Shown in pieces: positions 23,439 to 35,636 of a stretch of DNA of 59,475 bases. Made by a program: the position numbers and the translations under genes. The notes below the pieces were generated by a model. That model was not told the DNA's origin. It made no database searches and was given only the letters and a program-made list of their open reading frames with translations. Location: the NCBI GenBank assembly GCA_002633005.1, contig NMRA01000528.1, positions 242,481 through 301,955 on the forward strand, in the 5' to 3' direction. This DNA is from Phoronis australis. Lineage: Eukaryota; Phoronida; Phoronidae. Positions within the stretch are counted from its first letter, which is position 1. Each line of letters starts with the position of its first letter.

Positions 23439-23475
23439 AAATGTGTCGATTTTTGACGGTGTAATCGACACATTT
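23439..23475. repeat. Perfect 12-bp hairpin
   Basis: AAATGTGTCGAT (23439..23450) and ATCGACACATTT (23464..23475) enclose a 13-nt loop, between the two frames of the 1.2-kb element. The same ATCGACACATTT word recurs at about 23736, giving three copies within 300 bp. Confidence 0.6.
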
Positions 23476-23857
23476 CGTTTCTCATGCCGGTCGGCACTTA
23501 GTCCGCGGCATCACGACCGCCAACGAAAGGAAAGACCGGCCTGCCAGCGCTCCGCCCTCGGCACCGCAGACACCGCAAGCTGCCGGACTTGACCCCGTGG
23601 ACCGCCGTCTGGGGAGTTTTAACACTGAGATACCCGGGACAGGACTAGGGACTGTATCCCGGCCTGCCGATGACCCCACTGTATGCTTACCTTGGTTATA
23701 TTTTCAAAACACCTTTGAGAAAGCGACACAAATGGCCAATAATCGACACATTTCACAGCCGTCGTTTCAATTTACCCAGAGTTCCATTATTGAATGTAAC
23801 CGGAAAACATCGAACAGAAATTTTCAAAACATTGAATACAATAGTAATGAACATTGA
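23466..23857 (+). CDS. Proline-rich open frame inside the 1.2-kb element
   Basis: A 129-codon frame, open from the stop just before it (TAA 23463..23465) to TGA 23855. The first ATG is only at 23744, so it would have to be entered by splicing (an AG lies at 23500). It crosses a local GC-rich island (23480..23690) and encodes DRPASAPPSAPQTPQAAGLD and then DRRLGSFNTEIPGTGLG, followed by polar sequence. No family recognised. The GC-rich stretch is also open on the other strand, which weakens the case. Confidence 0.25.
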
Positions 23858-24069
23858 AGACATATAATCTTATGAAACATAAATGTAGATAACATTGAAT
23901 ATAAGATCAAATATAAATATAAGAAGATCAAATATAAATATAAGAAGATGAAATATAAATATATGAAGATCAAATATAAATATAAGATATCCAATACATA
24001 TAATTACATCAAACCTAATTTTTTGAACATTGAATTTTGCAACACATAACACGCCATACTCGAATGATA

Positions 24070-24555
24070 AAAATTCCCTTGCAGTACGGTTTAAATCACA
24101 TGTAACTCACACAGCCGACTATTTGAAACAACACACGTTTTGGCTACTTGAGGTGGGGGTTCAGTCGATGCTGACCAGGAAGGTGGACTCATAAAATTTT
24201 TCCATGACCTAAAAAAATTCCCGTCTCAGAAGGTATAACCACTTTTCCCGAAAGGCGAACGAGATCCCTGTGTCATCTCAAATGCTAAATCCACAGGTAG
24301 TGGAAACGGCCGAGGAATTCCTGGGGACCGCCGTATTGAAGTCACGCCATTACGCAGAATAGTGAAAGTTGAACCTCGTTTTGTCCATCTGACGTCACAC
24401 GCATGCTTGTGCCTCTAGTGGAGGTCGAGGTCATGGATCAGTTAGTGGAAAGCCCGCTCATGCAAAACCTTTAACGACAAACAGATGACGCTTCTCACAA
24501 ATCACGTTTCATTTTATCGCTAGCTCAAGTAAGACTGTCTGTCAGATGACCTACA

Positions 24556-24593
<38 letters not shown>

Positions 24594-25270
24594 AGTTAGC
24601 CACAGGTCACGAGAGTTCATAAACCAGAAAGTGTATGTCCTGATGCTATACTTAATGTGTAAGCAAACACTGCGTGTGTTATCTTCCCAGTGTAGCCCTG
24701 TGAGCTATAAAGATGACTCGACTGTACCCGCAAGCCAGCCAGCGCATGACACGCTGTCCGCGAATGCTGTGTAAACCAAAGCACGGTGGCCATATATGGA
24801 AGCCTGGCAATTTTCAGAATAAAATTTGAAATTTTGAATACTAACGAGGTTTTAAAATGTTGGTAACATAAAGAAATGTAAATATGTGAACCTTGCATTG
24901 CTTAAACGGTCATTATAAGGCCGTGAAATAAATAATTATTATTATTTGACCGGGAATTGCTGCCGTTATGGCTTGGGATCTATTGCCAGTTTACGAATTG
25001 CACCGCATATAATTTATAATAGTTTAAAATTACCTCGATGCCTTTCATAGCCACATGATAATCTAGTTATTGAACAGAGCTTGATTATCGGTTATTTGCA
25101 AGCCGGATAGGACGATCAGCTGGAGAGGAGACACTCTCATCAACCGTCGTATTGCCAAAATATACATGAAGTTAATTTTTGTTAGCTTTAGCCCAAAAAG
25201 ATCCCATTTAATACCTCAGAAATTTTTTTGAACTTTCCCTCAACCTTGAAAATAATTGAACTGAAACTTT
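24070..25270. other. Noncoding with a CTG trinucleotide repeat
   Basis: Twelve perfect CTG units lie at 24558..24593. At 24930..24950 AAATAAATAATTATTATTATT resembles a short retroposon tail. No supported coding frame. Confidence 0.5.
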
Positions 25271-25602
25271 AGTGGCTGATCTAGGATATCATAAAGGGGC
25301 TGGCCCAACATTTTGTCTTCGCGAGAATCGCACAAAGTACAATTGCGTGGGTGCACCCATGGGGAGATCGGAAAAAAGATGGGAAACCGATTGCGCCGGC
25401 GATCTGACACTTGCAATTGGGTTTGAGACCCCCACGAACATAACCTAAAACTGCATCGTCAAATCTTGTTTTAACGGCATGTAAATTGCTGAGGTTAGTC
25501 AATAAACTCAATATTTCCTGACGCTCATGCTGTTCTATTTTTTCCTGCAGACAAGGGTAGGGAGGAACGCGGCCCGGGCCCATCCCCCTAAGTCCGCTAA
25601 TG
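25271..25602 (-). mobile_element. MITE family D, copy 2
   Basis: Left end AGTGGCTGATCTAGGATATCAT, slightly over the shared GGATCTAGG motif, followed by AAAGGGGCTGGCCC. Right end GGGCCCATCCCCCTAAGTCC. It is inverted relative to the copy at 40148..40454. No functional frame. Confidence 0.6.
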
Positions 25603-25609
25603 AATTTCA

Positions 25610-26710
25610 CTGAAACACTGCTGTCCGCCGAAGTAGCGTATACATGGGTAAAAATTGCCTAAAACTAGTTGTAATTGTCTACTTCACGTTATACTAAGGG
25701 ATATTAATTACATCTAGTATTATTAGGAACAGATAACCACTTCCTGGTATTACTTGTCTTAGTGCCTTATTCATCTTAGCGTGGCGAACTGGTAATTTGT
25801 ACACTTTTAAACGACAATTCAAAATGTCGTGTTATAGAGTCTGCTGTGAAACAACTTGACACGCCGCGGAACTAAAGTTTTAAGAAGGCGTTCGCATTAT
25901 TAATTTTTACCGTTATTAGTTTTTCCACCACTCAGTGTACCCATTTTATGCGACCATGATGTGGGGAATCGCCGTTTTTTGTGTCAATAACAAGCACACT
26001 TCCATATTATTGGCCATCCACAACGAGAAGGACAAGAATAATGTTCACACAGAAACAACACATTGAGATACTGTAACCACTTCAAACAATAAAGTGTTGA
26101 TTTATTTCAAAATATATTTATTTCAAAATATCACCATCAAGCAGGTAAATCACACCGTGTCAGTAAAAGCGAAATGTCTAGCAGGTACACAGTTACTGTA
26201 CCAAACTGGTACCATACATGCACTCCACTTCAGCAAAAGTTAGATTTCAACCAACTCTAAATAAATCCTTCAATTCAGTTGAATCCGACATTTACGGGCA
26301 CACAATTATGTTCCTAGTACATTTATAATGATAACTCACCGCCACAAAATTAATCTACATACCCAGGCATTATAGACAGTAAGTATCGGAAGACCACGAA
26401 CAGAAAAGAAAACAAAATTGATGGTTTTCCTCAAGTAAGACCGTTGCATGTGTTAATAGCTTGCCGGGCTACAAAACATTTGTCTACCGTCTCAATATAA
26501 CATTGTTGGGTGTAGCATTCTTGGGATACAGTAACCCTTCCTTCGATCCTGTTCTATTCTTAGTAACCTGGCTATATTAATAAATTTTTGAATTGGTGTC
26601 CACTCTGTAAAAATGCACAACTATTAATATTGTAGGCATTTTTTGTGTTTCTTCGTTGCTAGAAAACGACAAATATCTTGGTCACTAAACCCTTAAAGAC
26701 ATATCGGACA
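25610..26710. other. Noncoding, nothing recognised
   Basis: AT-rich. ATTTATTTCAAAATAT is directly repeated at 26099..26130. No gene or shared repeat found. Confidence 0.4.
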
Positions 26711-26712
26711 TT

Positions 26713-26913
26713 GGGCGCACCCAAAAAAGGTCCGAGTTAACGAGACAAAAATCCCGAGGAATTCGGCGGGTGCACTATTCGTAGGCCTGAACCTAGTGGC
26801 CCCGTTTTTGTTTCTTTTTTGTTTCTTTTTTAGTCCTCGTTGATATTTTTCAGTAAAAGGTCCGCATACCGAAAAACTCGATCCCTCTATATTTTAGGCT
26901 GGGTGGGCGCACA
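26713..26913. mobile_element. MITE family E, copy 2
   Basis: GGGCGCACCCAAAAAAGGTC at the left and GGCTGGGTGGGCGCAC at the right. Internally it matches 20993..21208 and carries a short duplicated TTTGTTTCTTTTT. Confidence 0.6.
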
Positions 26914-27343
26914 CGGACTAAGAAGGAAAGTCAAGTAAAAGACCATGAAACCTCGACTTAAGTTGGTGTTCTAGTGACCAAATTAAGTTGAACAATATTG
27001 TTTCTGCGATATGATTCGCACCCACAAAATCATTTTATTTCAGTTTCAATATTTAAACGTCGAAAGACCAAAAATTATATCATTGATTCTCTATCTAAGT
27101 AATCTTGATACTAGAAATCAAACTTTATTTTTTTATTTTTCATGTTTTCTGCTATAACTAAAGACCCTTTAATTCTGTGCTCAGGTAAGCAATGATTTTC
27201 TTGGATGATTTTCAAAAAATCCTAGTTTGCAGTTGATAATCCTAACATAAAAGATATGGGTTTTTGCTTGAAATCTCGCGTTGTTATCAATATTGGTTCC
27301 TCGATTCTACACTGTACACATCTCCACTAACATGGATCATCAG

Positions 27344-27506
27344 CAAGATGGCGGACCACTCCGCACAACGAAAACCACGTGACTTAAACTCTAGTTATAT
27401 ATCCCATTGGATTAGACTGCGCGAAAGTAGTTCACTTCTATCATTTTGCTCGGTAGACGGCGCTTTTTTAAACATGGTGGCTCGCGGTTTCTGGTTTAGG
27501 CAGTAA
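27344..27506 (+). promoter_or_regulatory. YY1-like motif, E-box and possible start codon
   Basis: GCAAGATGGCGGACC (27343..27356) matches the YY1 element AAGATGGCGGC in its core, with a CACGTG E-box at 27376. YY1 sites of this kind often overlap initiator ATGs. From this ATG (27348) a frame runs 53 codons (MADHSAQRKPRDLNSSY...) with no known domain. It may be the start of a gene whose further exons I cannot place, or chance. Confidence 0.25.
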
Positions 27507-27509
27507 GCC

Positions 27510-29890
27510 TATCGCGTTTTTGAATCAATAAATGTTACTGAACAACTGTTGTAAATGCGGGCTCAGATCAATCTCCGAACCGGGAATCTAACCTGGACCA
27601 GCCATGTAGGCCTACTCCTGCACGGTGGCACTTGCTTAAAAAGTGAGTTAAAAGGGGTCTGAATTGAAGATAAATTGGTGATTTTCGACACATTTCTGTG
27701 ACTGGCGCTTGGACTTCGACTTCAGAGTTCAGTCGTATCACACCTAACTACGTTGGAAACCAGTCGGATATAATGTTCCCTGGTATTGAGAATGACGCTA
27801 TCAATTCAGTGCAGGTTCACTAGTTATACCTCAATGAAGGTTGTTAGTTGTAGCCAGATGGGACACAACAGTGACAGCAAATGTCTGGAATTGACCAGGC
27901 AAATACACCTGTTGTTGGTCACTTTATACTAGGGGAAAATGGAAAACGAACAACAGGATAAGGACATGGTCGAAGAAAGTTGAACAACTGAATAACATTC
28001 CTCAACGACAGAGATTTGTAACATGCACTACTGCGCATGCGCTAAATCTTGCCAGCAGCCCTCCATAAGAACACAAGAACAGGCTATAAATCATTCGACC
28101 CTGAGCACCATATGGCATAAACAGCTTAATAGTCTGGCTGCGCTGCGGAATGTCTACCCCCTTGACGTCGGAGGTTACTTCACGCAGAACTAGGTCAGAA
28201 GCACTGCACATAATTAAAACCTCGTCACTCAGTCATTAGTAAACATATACTTAGCAAATTTTCAGCCACAGATCTTGAGTAAAATTAATGAGCTTCATGT
28301 TGATATAAAATTTATCCAAGTTCAATATTAATAAAGGGTTCAACAAATAGTTTTACTTTTTGTTTTCCAGAAACAAAGACATTTGTTAACAAATAATCCA
28401 TTTGAATTTCTAGATAACATGTCTAGAAAGGTTTCCATGTGGCATATCCCCGTCATAATCTAGATCACTGAATTCTGTATCTAAATCTGACCACTGAGTG
28501 CCATCAGTATCCACCCTTTCACATCCATAATCAGTGAAGTCTATATCTAAATGTGACCAGTGTCATCAGTATCCATACTATCCTCCATAATAAAAACTTC
28601 AAGAACTGTGAGAGAGCAGCAGAGATGATGCCCGTATAATATCAAGGCAGCAATTTCAAGTGAATATATGCATAGTGCTAGTCACAGAGAAGTAAATGAA
28701 CATTTTGTTGTTGTTTCTGGCCAGATCAAATAAAATAAACAGGAGCACCCTAGCAGATGATTAAGTGGTTACAGCAGTGTTATGTAATACCAATTAGGCT
28801 CCAATTCAGGGCAGTTTGCTTCATGTCTTCAAATCAAACAAATATAATATATTTCATGGAGGAACATCTCTATAACCTTTCAAAAGGTACCACAACAGCC
28901 ACTACAAAGTTAACACGCTTTCTGGTTTTTCCTTGAATTGTGAAGAAATGGTTCTAAAATCCAGAAATAACAACCAATAGGCATTAACTTCACAAACAAC
29001 AAGTTAATAGAGAATCTGGTGTCTCAGTCCTCATTGGACAGAAGACTGGAAATACCGTATATTTAAACTTAAACCAATAAGTTGCTGCCTTCCATCCTTC
29101 CTGAAGGCGTGATCCGCCTGTGAGATACATTGTTTAGATAAGGTGGCACTGAATAGTTAGGCTGCGGTCGCGGCCAATTTGCACTCCCAAAATATTGAAA
29201 TTTTGGGGTAGGTCAAGTTTGGGGGCATTTTGTAGGTGGACATTGCACGTAGGCTCAGTGAATGTGGTTTGTTTGTATTTGTGAACATGCTGTGAATAAA
29301 AAAGGCCACTTTCTTGACTGTAGCTGCACTCTTCTTCAAGCTGGCGGCCCCCCGGCTGCAATTGTGCATTGTTGGGTAGCGACCGAAAAATTGGCTGTGA
29401 TTTTAGGTAGCCCTCAAACAAGCAAGAATTGCCAAAAAACTAGTTGGTTGACAGTACTTTTGGACCACATTTTCGGAATCGGTAGGAAATTTGCTTTCAG
29501 ACTCTAATGTTGGCTTTAGTCGTGCATCGGCAGGGAAGTGGTGTTTTTCGGGTGAAAAGTGCTGATTTTGCATTTTTTTACCCTTATTTTTCTTAGTCTA
29601 GCTTGGTTTTCAGTGGGGATGAAATGGTCAAAAATACAAGAAAGAATAAAGTTTCTGTGCTCATCTGCTGGGCTTTATAAGTGAAATAATTGAAAACATG
29701 CCATTCTTTGCATCCTGTTTTTGAGAGAGTGAAGAAAAGGTTACAAATCAAGTGATGTGTGTTTTGCTGGGCAAAACCCAGTGAGAACTGTTCTGTGCCA
29801 CCTTTGGCCTAACCCTGAGTTAAAACAAACAGTCACGCCATATGGCGGGATCAGGAGGAATGAGATAATCAGGAATTTATAAGTGAGGGG
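27510..29890. other. Noncoding, nothing firmly recognised
   Basis: 27555..27600 resembles a reversed tRNA T-arm (CCGGGAATCTAACCTGG) without the rest of a tRNA. 28495..28580 has a short internal duplication (CATCAGTATCCA, AAATCTGACCA/AAATGTGACCA). Remaining sequence shows no supported frame. Confidence 0.4.
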
Positions 29891-29898
29891 AGATAACT

Positions 29899-30270
29899 AC
29901 ACAGTTTGCCGATAGCCTGTCGCATAGAGTGTATGTTAAGACTTGTTACTGCCAAACTTCAGCGTCATTGGTGAAAAATTTTCCACGTCTCTTGAAGTTT
30001 GAAGTTTGCCCATTCAGGCCTATGTTAACGATCGTCCGGAAGCCAATATTTGAGCACATACACTGTAGCTCATTTTGAAGTCAAGTTTGTGGCTGAATTC
30101 ATTTTGCCATCGGATTTGCCGATAGCGTAGGAGATTACCATTAGTACTCAGAGGTTGCTGGTCCAAATTTCATGCTGTTTTTCAAAAAATTTTCCACGTC
30201 TCTTGTGTTCAGAAAATGGATTCACGTACAGTGCTGTGAGATGAAATGTTACCGATCGCCCGGCTGTCTT
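29899..30270. repeat. Two diverged copies of a ~215-bp unit
   Basis: Both copies contain TTTGCCGATAGC, then AAAATTTTCCACGTCTCTTG, then GTTAACGATCGTCCGG / GTTACCGATCGCCCGG, at 29908, 29966, 30026 and at 30115, 30186, 30249. The exact 19-20 nt matches inside otherwise drifted copies suggest conserved function or recent duplication. Confidence 0.6.
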
Positions 30271-30279
30271 GCAATGGAA

Positions 30280-31480
30280 TTTGCACTCTGTATAGATAAA
30301 AGATTAGCTCAGAATCTCTAAGAAACTGCTATGTTCATTTTCTCATCCGGTATGAATTTAGAAATACTTTCGAAGTTAGAAAAAAAGTCGGATTTTATAC
30401 AGTTTTATGCAGATTTTTCGCCTGTAAGATAATTGATACTAGTTGTCTTCAAAACGTTGTTTCGTTTTTTTGTGATCCACAGAACGTTGTCCTTTCGTCT
30501 TAAGATAATACTGTTACACTGGAGTGGATTTCGGACACAAATATGTATTGGCAAACAGCTGAAGATTAATAGCAAGCGCTTTGGCAGCCCGCTTAAGGCT
30601 GCAAGCACACGCCGGCTGGCTGGCGTTCCGAAGAATTCAGTTTTGCTGTGCTTATGTGTAGGCCTGTAAGTTAACATAGAGCTGTGACCCCAATGACCCA
30701 GCTACCACTGTCATACTGTAGACTGTGGAATTCCAGAAATTCAAAAGACTGTTATTGTAAACTTCACAAGTATTGCTCTGCAGACTAAAGTCGGGCTCAC
30801 GGTACTAGCGCCCAAGCTTCTTGACCTTTAACCTTACTATGCGTTGTTATGATAGGTTAGGGACATGGCGCAAAGCGTCACCTAGCGGATCCAGAATGTT
30901 ACAAATTTCTGGCGTTGTATTATTCAGTGGATTAGACAGTGACCACCGTCTCTAACTGGTCCCATTGATAGATTTTCGGTGACTTATGCCTCACACCGAT
31001 TAAAACATTAAAGCCATGTTGTTTAAGTACCTTTTGCTCATAAAGGGACACATTAGGTACCCATTAATAGCTTTAATTTCTTCCAACTCAAACAAATACT
31101 CCTGTAATGTAACTTTTTCTTCAATCAGTCCTTCGTTCACTTGCCAAAATCGTCAACAGGCCAGTTTTACACTGCGCGCCCACCCATTTTTACCACGCCC
31201 GCCAGTGCGAGGCAGAATTTGCCTTAAATCTTTCGGCGTATGTTACTATCAGTGGATGAAACTTGTTATATCCATGTCAGGGACCATTATATCCAAGTAG
31301 AGTCATATTTTGTAATTCTGTAACCATAGACTTTCTGCCAAAGGTTAATTAAACATATTTCCCATCTGTAGTACAAAAATTGATCAGCTTGATTAAAATT
31401 TTACAGCCGTAAGTCAACTCACTTGAACACAGATCTATAATTGTAGGAGGCACATCAGTCATACTAGTAAGAATTGACAG
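30280..31480. other. Noncoding upstream of a pseudogene
   Basis: A GTAAGTTA donor-like site at 30666 follows an open stretch but no acceptor or domain supports an exon. Nothing else recognised. Confidence 0.35.
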
Positions 31481-31483
31481 CCT

Positions 31484-32211
31484 TTGCTATTTACGTATAT
31501 TAAATTTGAGATCATGAACTGCAATACTCCTCTGAAAAGGCAGTCAAAGACATGCATATTATGTGGCAAACTGATATACTCTCATGCACACAAAGTTAAA
31601 AAATGCTGCATTAAAGCAGAGGTACTTGGATGTTTTAACACGTTTACCATTCAATTCAACATTTTGCTGGACATTAGGCCTGTGTTTATCTGTAGCTCAT
31701 GGATTTCGTTTTGTTCAATAATCACAAAGCTGCAGAAATCAGCAAGAATGGATGTCAGCATTCTCATTGCTCAGTCTGAAGATCGACAGAAACATGTACT
31801 AATTGATTCGCATTCTGATTCTAAGAAGCCAACAGGCGAAAGAGATTGTTAAGTTTTGAGTCCAAGTCAGTTGACCATGGGTATTCAGTATTGGAGGATT
31901 ATTAACAACCCAACTCTTTCTTGTCAAACGTATCTAAAGATTCAACTGAGCAACTTGATCAACTGTTGTTTAAAATCAGTACATCTTTGGATAATCTTTG
32001 TACGACTTCAGAAAAATGTGTGCTTAGACTTCCCATGAAGGACCTGGGTGACAAGCCGCTTCTTTAGAAAGATGACGGCAACCTGTCCAATTACTGGTTG
32101 CAGATTCGCCACTCAAGATGCATGATGTTGTTAAACGAGTGTATGAACAGTGCTTCATGTCAGTTCCAAGACGGCAAAAAGATTGTGGCAAGGGACTTAA
32201 TGGGTGTGTAG
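31484..32211 (+). pseudogene. Decayed gene with N-terminal Cys cluster
   Basis: From the ATG at 31514 (MNCNTPLKRQ) the frame carries TCILCGKL, KKCCIKAEV and FICSSW, a paired-cysteine arrangement like the N-terminal zinc-binding module of transposon-derived invertebrate proteins. It runs to TAA at 31850. A shift of frame picks up LLSFESKSVDHGYSVLEDY and continues with STEQLDQLLFKISTSLDNL and RLPMKDLGDKPLL, then SNYWLQIRHSRCMMLLNEC and DGKKIVARDLMGV. This second part is broken by TAA (near 31909) and TAG (near 32065) and ends at TAG 32209. One frameshift plus two stops in an otherwise protein-like reading argue for a pseudogene. The family is not identified. Confidence 0.45.
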
Positions 32212-32214
32212 CGC

Positions 32215-33835
32215 ACACTTGTGTTCCTGCAAGCAAACTGTGTCAAGGAGTGTTTGTGACAGCATTATGAATTTGCATTGATGGGTTCTCATAATTGGTG
32301 GATTTAGCTCATAGTTTCAAATTAAGTGCTAATGTCATGTTGATGGCTTAATTGGTGTTAGAGCTTCCAATGGTAATAAAATCATTGTCACAGTTTCAAC
32401 TTCCACTAGCTGTGAATGTGTGAGTATGGCTGCTATCTTAATCGGGATTACAATTTCCACAAACCAATGTCTTCATCATCCTAGAATTTGGATTTGAAAC
32501 TGACTTCAGAGACAACACTTATCAAAAAGTACAATCTTTTAGCATTTTTTAGAATTTTGCAGGACTGCATAGATGTCCTTTAATGGACTCAGATGTTTCT
32601 ATTTTTACTAACACAGCGCCTCCTTGATATTTGTCAGTTTTGATGTGCCAATTAGTGACGATTAACTTTTTTTAAAAAGACCTTGTACTTCTTAAAAATT
32701 GAATACAAAAATCAATCTTCTATGGAAAACTTGGGAATAGTACTTGAATATTTAAAGCTCCCAAAACCTGGACGTATGGAAGGTAATGAACGGTAGCCTA
32801 GACTCGGCGATTGATGTCATCCACCTTGTTCTTTTGGAATATAGCATGAAGCGCCAAAGGGTACCTTGCTGTGCTTATTCAATGCGCACTCTTGCTTAAT
32901 CAATGCGTAAGATTGTTTATTTGGCTTGCTGAATTAATTATTCGTTGTGTCCAATCAATCACAAGTTTAGAGTCAGTACAGAGTTAATGGCACCCTCATT
33001 AATACGCTTAATCGACCAGTCTTCGAAACAGGCCTTGCACGCATGCAAAAAGTCTTCCACCATCTTGAGATTTAAGGGCATGGAGATGATTGAACTTTAT
33101 GAACTAATTGAAAGTATGTGTCGAATGAGCAATAGAAGGCATTGAATTCTGTGCAGAAAGGTTTTCATTTAAGAACCATCTCAGTGCATTGAATAACTAA
33201 CTCATACCATTGATTAAGCAAAAGCAAGCGTTGAATAAACACATTTTAAAGATGGTAGATGTATGTCTCATTAAATTACGAACATGCAAATGAAGTACTC
33301 GTTTACAAACAACCCCAAATCTTCCAGTGCGCCAGAAACAAACCGAGAACTAGTTACCATTACAATCTCGCTAAAGTTTCATTTTGCAGAAATTTTATTA
33401 TGTAAATCAGTAAGGTAATATATCATTGTTACCCAAGTGAAACGAGGCATACTTTTTATCATTTGTTGATTTGACTATCAAATAACGATTGCGTGTAATA
33501 TTTTGAATCAATAGGGTTTTTTACATGTTCTCACTTGGTTTTAAGTGTATCAGTTGTGGTGTTTTCTTTAAAACCACAATTTGTTTACAAATTGTTTCTT
33601 TTCCTGGTTATACTTGTACACAGTTCTCTAGGAAGTGACTAGGTGGGGCTTGATTCAAATTTAAATATTCAGGGTTTTACAGTGGCATAGCTTCTTTAAT
33701 GCGCAGAAAGATTTTCATTTAATAACCCTGTTGGTGGAAGAGCCTCAGCAATGCTAAAATGGCGTGAAACGCTTTCTGCAGGATGAGAATTTAAATCATT
33801 TGAACCTATACATGTATGAAGGTTGGTACGATCAC
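32215..33835. other. Noncoding, possible continuation of the pseudogene
   Basis: No clear frame. TGTGCAGAAAGGTTTTCATTTAAGAACC (from about 33150) recurs in altered form near 33700 (GCGCAGAAAGATTTTCATTTAATAACC), a short dispersed duplication. Confidence 0.35.
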
Positions 33836-33840
33836 ACAAC

Positions 33841-33920
33841 ATGGTGTTCATTGTCTCGCACCAATTTCGTGCTCATGAAGCCACCTTTCCCGTACAAGTT
33901 GATGTCAAGACTGTCGTCAC
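33841..33920 (+). CDS. Candidate first coding exon, unknown gene
   Basis: ATG in good context (ACAACATGG) opens MVFIVSHQFRAHEATFPVQV, then DVKTVV and two bases, ending at a near-perfect donor GTAAGTGA (33921). The exon is open in this frame only up to the donor and ends in phase 2. The candidate exon at 37060..37219 needs exactly two preceding bases; the join would create a Thr codon (ACG). Family not recognised. The case rests on start context, donor strength and phase, so it is a model and not a call. Confidence 0.35.
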
Positions 33921-34288
33921 GTAAGTGAAATTTGTAGCTTAGGATTTGTGAGCAATGTAGTTTTGCAGACTTCTTATGCTTATAAAAGTATACAAACACT
34001 CGCGGAATTATAAGCCCAGTTCATAATTTTGAATGATTATTCACCCATTTTCGACAATTTGACTTTATTTGGAAGGAGTGTCGAACAATAGTCCTCAGAA
34101 TCGACAGTTGAACACAATGTTACGTGACATTCTGAAACAACGAATTACATGTTTTAGCTCAAATAGAAGACTAGATTACTATTTTATCTCAGTCACTGTA
34201 TTGTAATGAGTGCTTACTTATTAATAATAAATTTTGTTTTAAACGAAAAATAAGAGCTTGAACTTACATGAGTTGCCGGTTTTGAGAG

Positions 34289-34352
34289 TATAAAAGAAGA
34301 AAGAATTTACATCCAGCATCACTCCCTGCACGCTTCTGCTGCTGTATCAAAG
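34289..34352 (+). promoter_or_regulatory. TATA promoter with possible noncoding first exon
   Basis: TATAAAAG at 34289..34296 is followed about 30 nt later by an initiator-like ATCACTCCC (A at about 34318-34321). It then runs through a pyrimidine-rich leader to CAAAG|GTATGC, a plausible donor at 34353. TATA-Inr spacing is as expected for Pol II. No downstream exon is certain; 37060..37219 on the same strand is one possibility. Confidence 0.35.
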
Positions 34353-34359
34353 GTATGCA

Positions 34360-35496
34360 TAGCGCATATGATTGAGACAGAGCCATGGGGATGGCAGCTC
34401 ATTTGCCGACTAAATAGTGCCCCAACAAAAACGGCAAAAAAACTAATTCAAATCTAGCGAAAAAGCTTTGTTATGTATGCATACAGTATATCTACACTGA
34501 GAACTAAGATGTTAACATGAACGTGCAACACAATATCGATTGTGTGCTTTTATGCGCCTACATACATATTTTTATATCTTGCTTCTGTTGAGGTCTGTTG
34601 AGGATGGATGAGACACCATGTTCAGTGTATCATCTACCAGTATCTCCATCGAGCGTTCAATCAGGGGACCAGCCGACAAGTCCTGGTGTTTTTTCTTTCG
34701 ATGCATAAAATGATGAGTCGTGCAATGTCAACTTTGAATCTGGTGTTAAGCCAGGAAATTGTTTCCAATCTGATTAAAGTTTCTCTGGATCTTTTGGTAT
34801 TCTGAACAGCATCTTATGCCGAATCCCAGTTAAGAACTTCAGTTGTGCACAAGCGCTAATTTTATCAGTGCACTGGAATTCAATTTCGTTTCGGTGGAAT
34901 GTGCAAACGCTACCCAGTCTCTCAAAAATATTTACACTCTTGACGTGGTGTGAGCCGGTTTGACGGTATTAAATTACCCGGAAGATGAAACTGAACTGAG
35001 TTGAACTGTCTCAAACATGCAATATGAACTCAAGGTTTAAATTTATTATTTTTACATTGCATGAAACTATCTAAATTAATTACTAACATACTCAATTTTC
35101 ATTGCTTGAATTGTTGTGTCGAACAGCTCGCTAAATGTTGCAAGTAAAAAAGATATTGCGAGACTAGAACGCGTTTGCATGTGAAGTGTTCTCGACATGA
35201 AAGACATTTACGAACGAGCTGACAGTTAGTGAATTGTCGTGTAAAAGCTTCGCGGGCACATCGATAAACCGAGAAACACTGGATCACAGATCTAGACCAC
35301 CTTTTGCAAAATCAAAGTGCTTAATGTGCGATGAATGCTACTCTAATGATCCCAGTTACTGAGAACAGTTATTTCTCGAACAACCATGTTTAGTGTTACT
35401 TTTCGCAATCACTTTTGTAAATATTTTATGCAGAAATGCTACTTGCGATGGAGATTGTCAACATAAAAGAACTCTTTCTCTGTATAGTGCTTTTGC

Positions 35497-35529
<33 letters not shown>

Positions 35530-35630
35530 GTAGTGCGTGTAGATCTCATGCTCAGTGTACGATATTGTCTCGCATTCTAAAATTTCATTGCTGAGAACTG
35601 GTGTTTGCGAAACATGACCAAGCCATGATC
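34360..35630. other. Noncoding; short AT microsatellite
   Basis: An (AT)n tract lies at about 35496..35529. No supported coding frame. Confidence 0.45.
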
Positions 35631-35636
35631 CGCTGT

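Larger units (their letters stand above)
22851..24064. mobile_element. 1.2-kb element with ~90-bp inverted termini
   Basis: 22851..22945 reads TCGAATATGGCGTGTTATG and onward. The reverse complement of 24064..23970 reads the same with about ten per cent change, including TTCAATGTTC, AAAAAATTAGGTTTGATG and a TATATTTATATTTGATC run. Further in, TTCGATGTTT words recur in both arms in loose inverted order. Between the arms lie two frames (23148..23369 and 23466..23857). No transposase domain was recognised. It looks like a DNA transposon derivative or a terminal-inverted-repeat element of unknown type. Confidence 0.6.

Noticed and set aside
24558-24593. CTG repeat as a coding polyleucine or polyglutamine tract
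   Set aside because: No open frame with supporting context on either strand; plain trinucleotide repeat.
27555-27600. tRNA-like T-arm on the minus strand
   Set aside because: Only the B-box-like part fits; no acceptor, D or anticodon arms could be paired.
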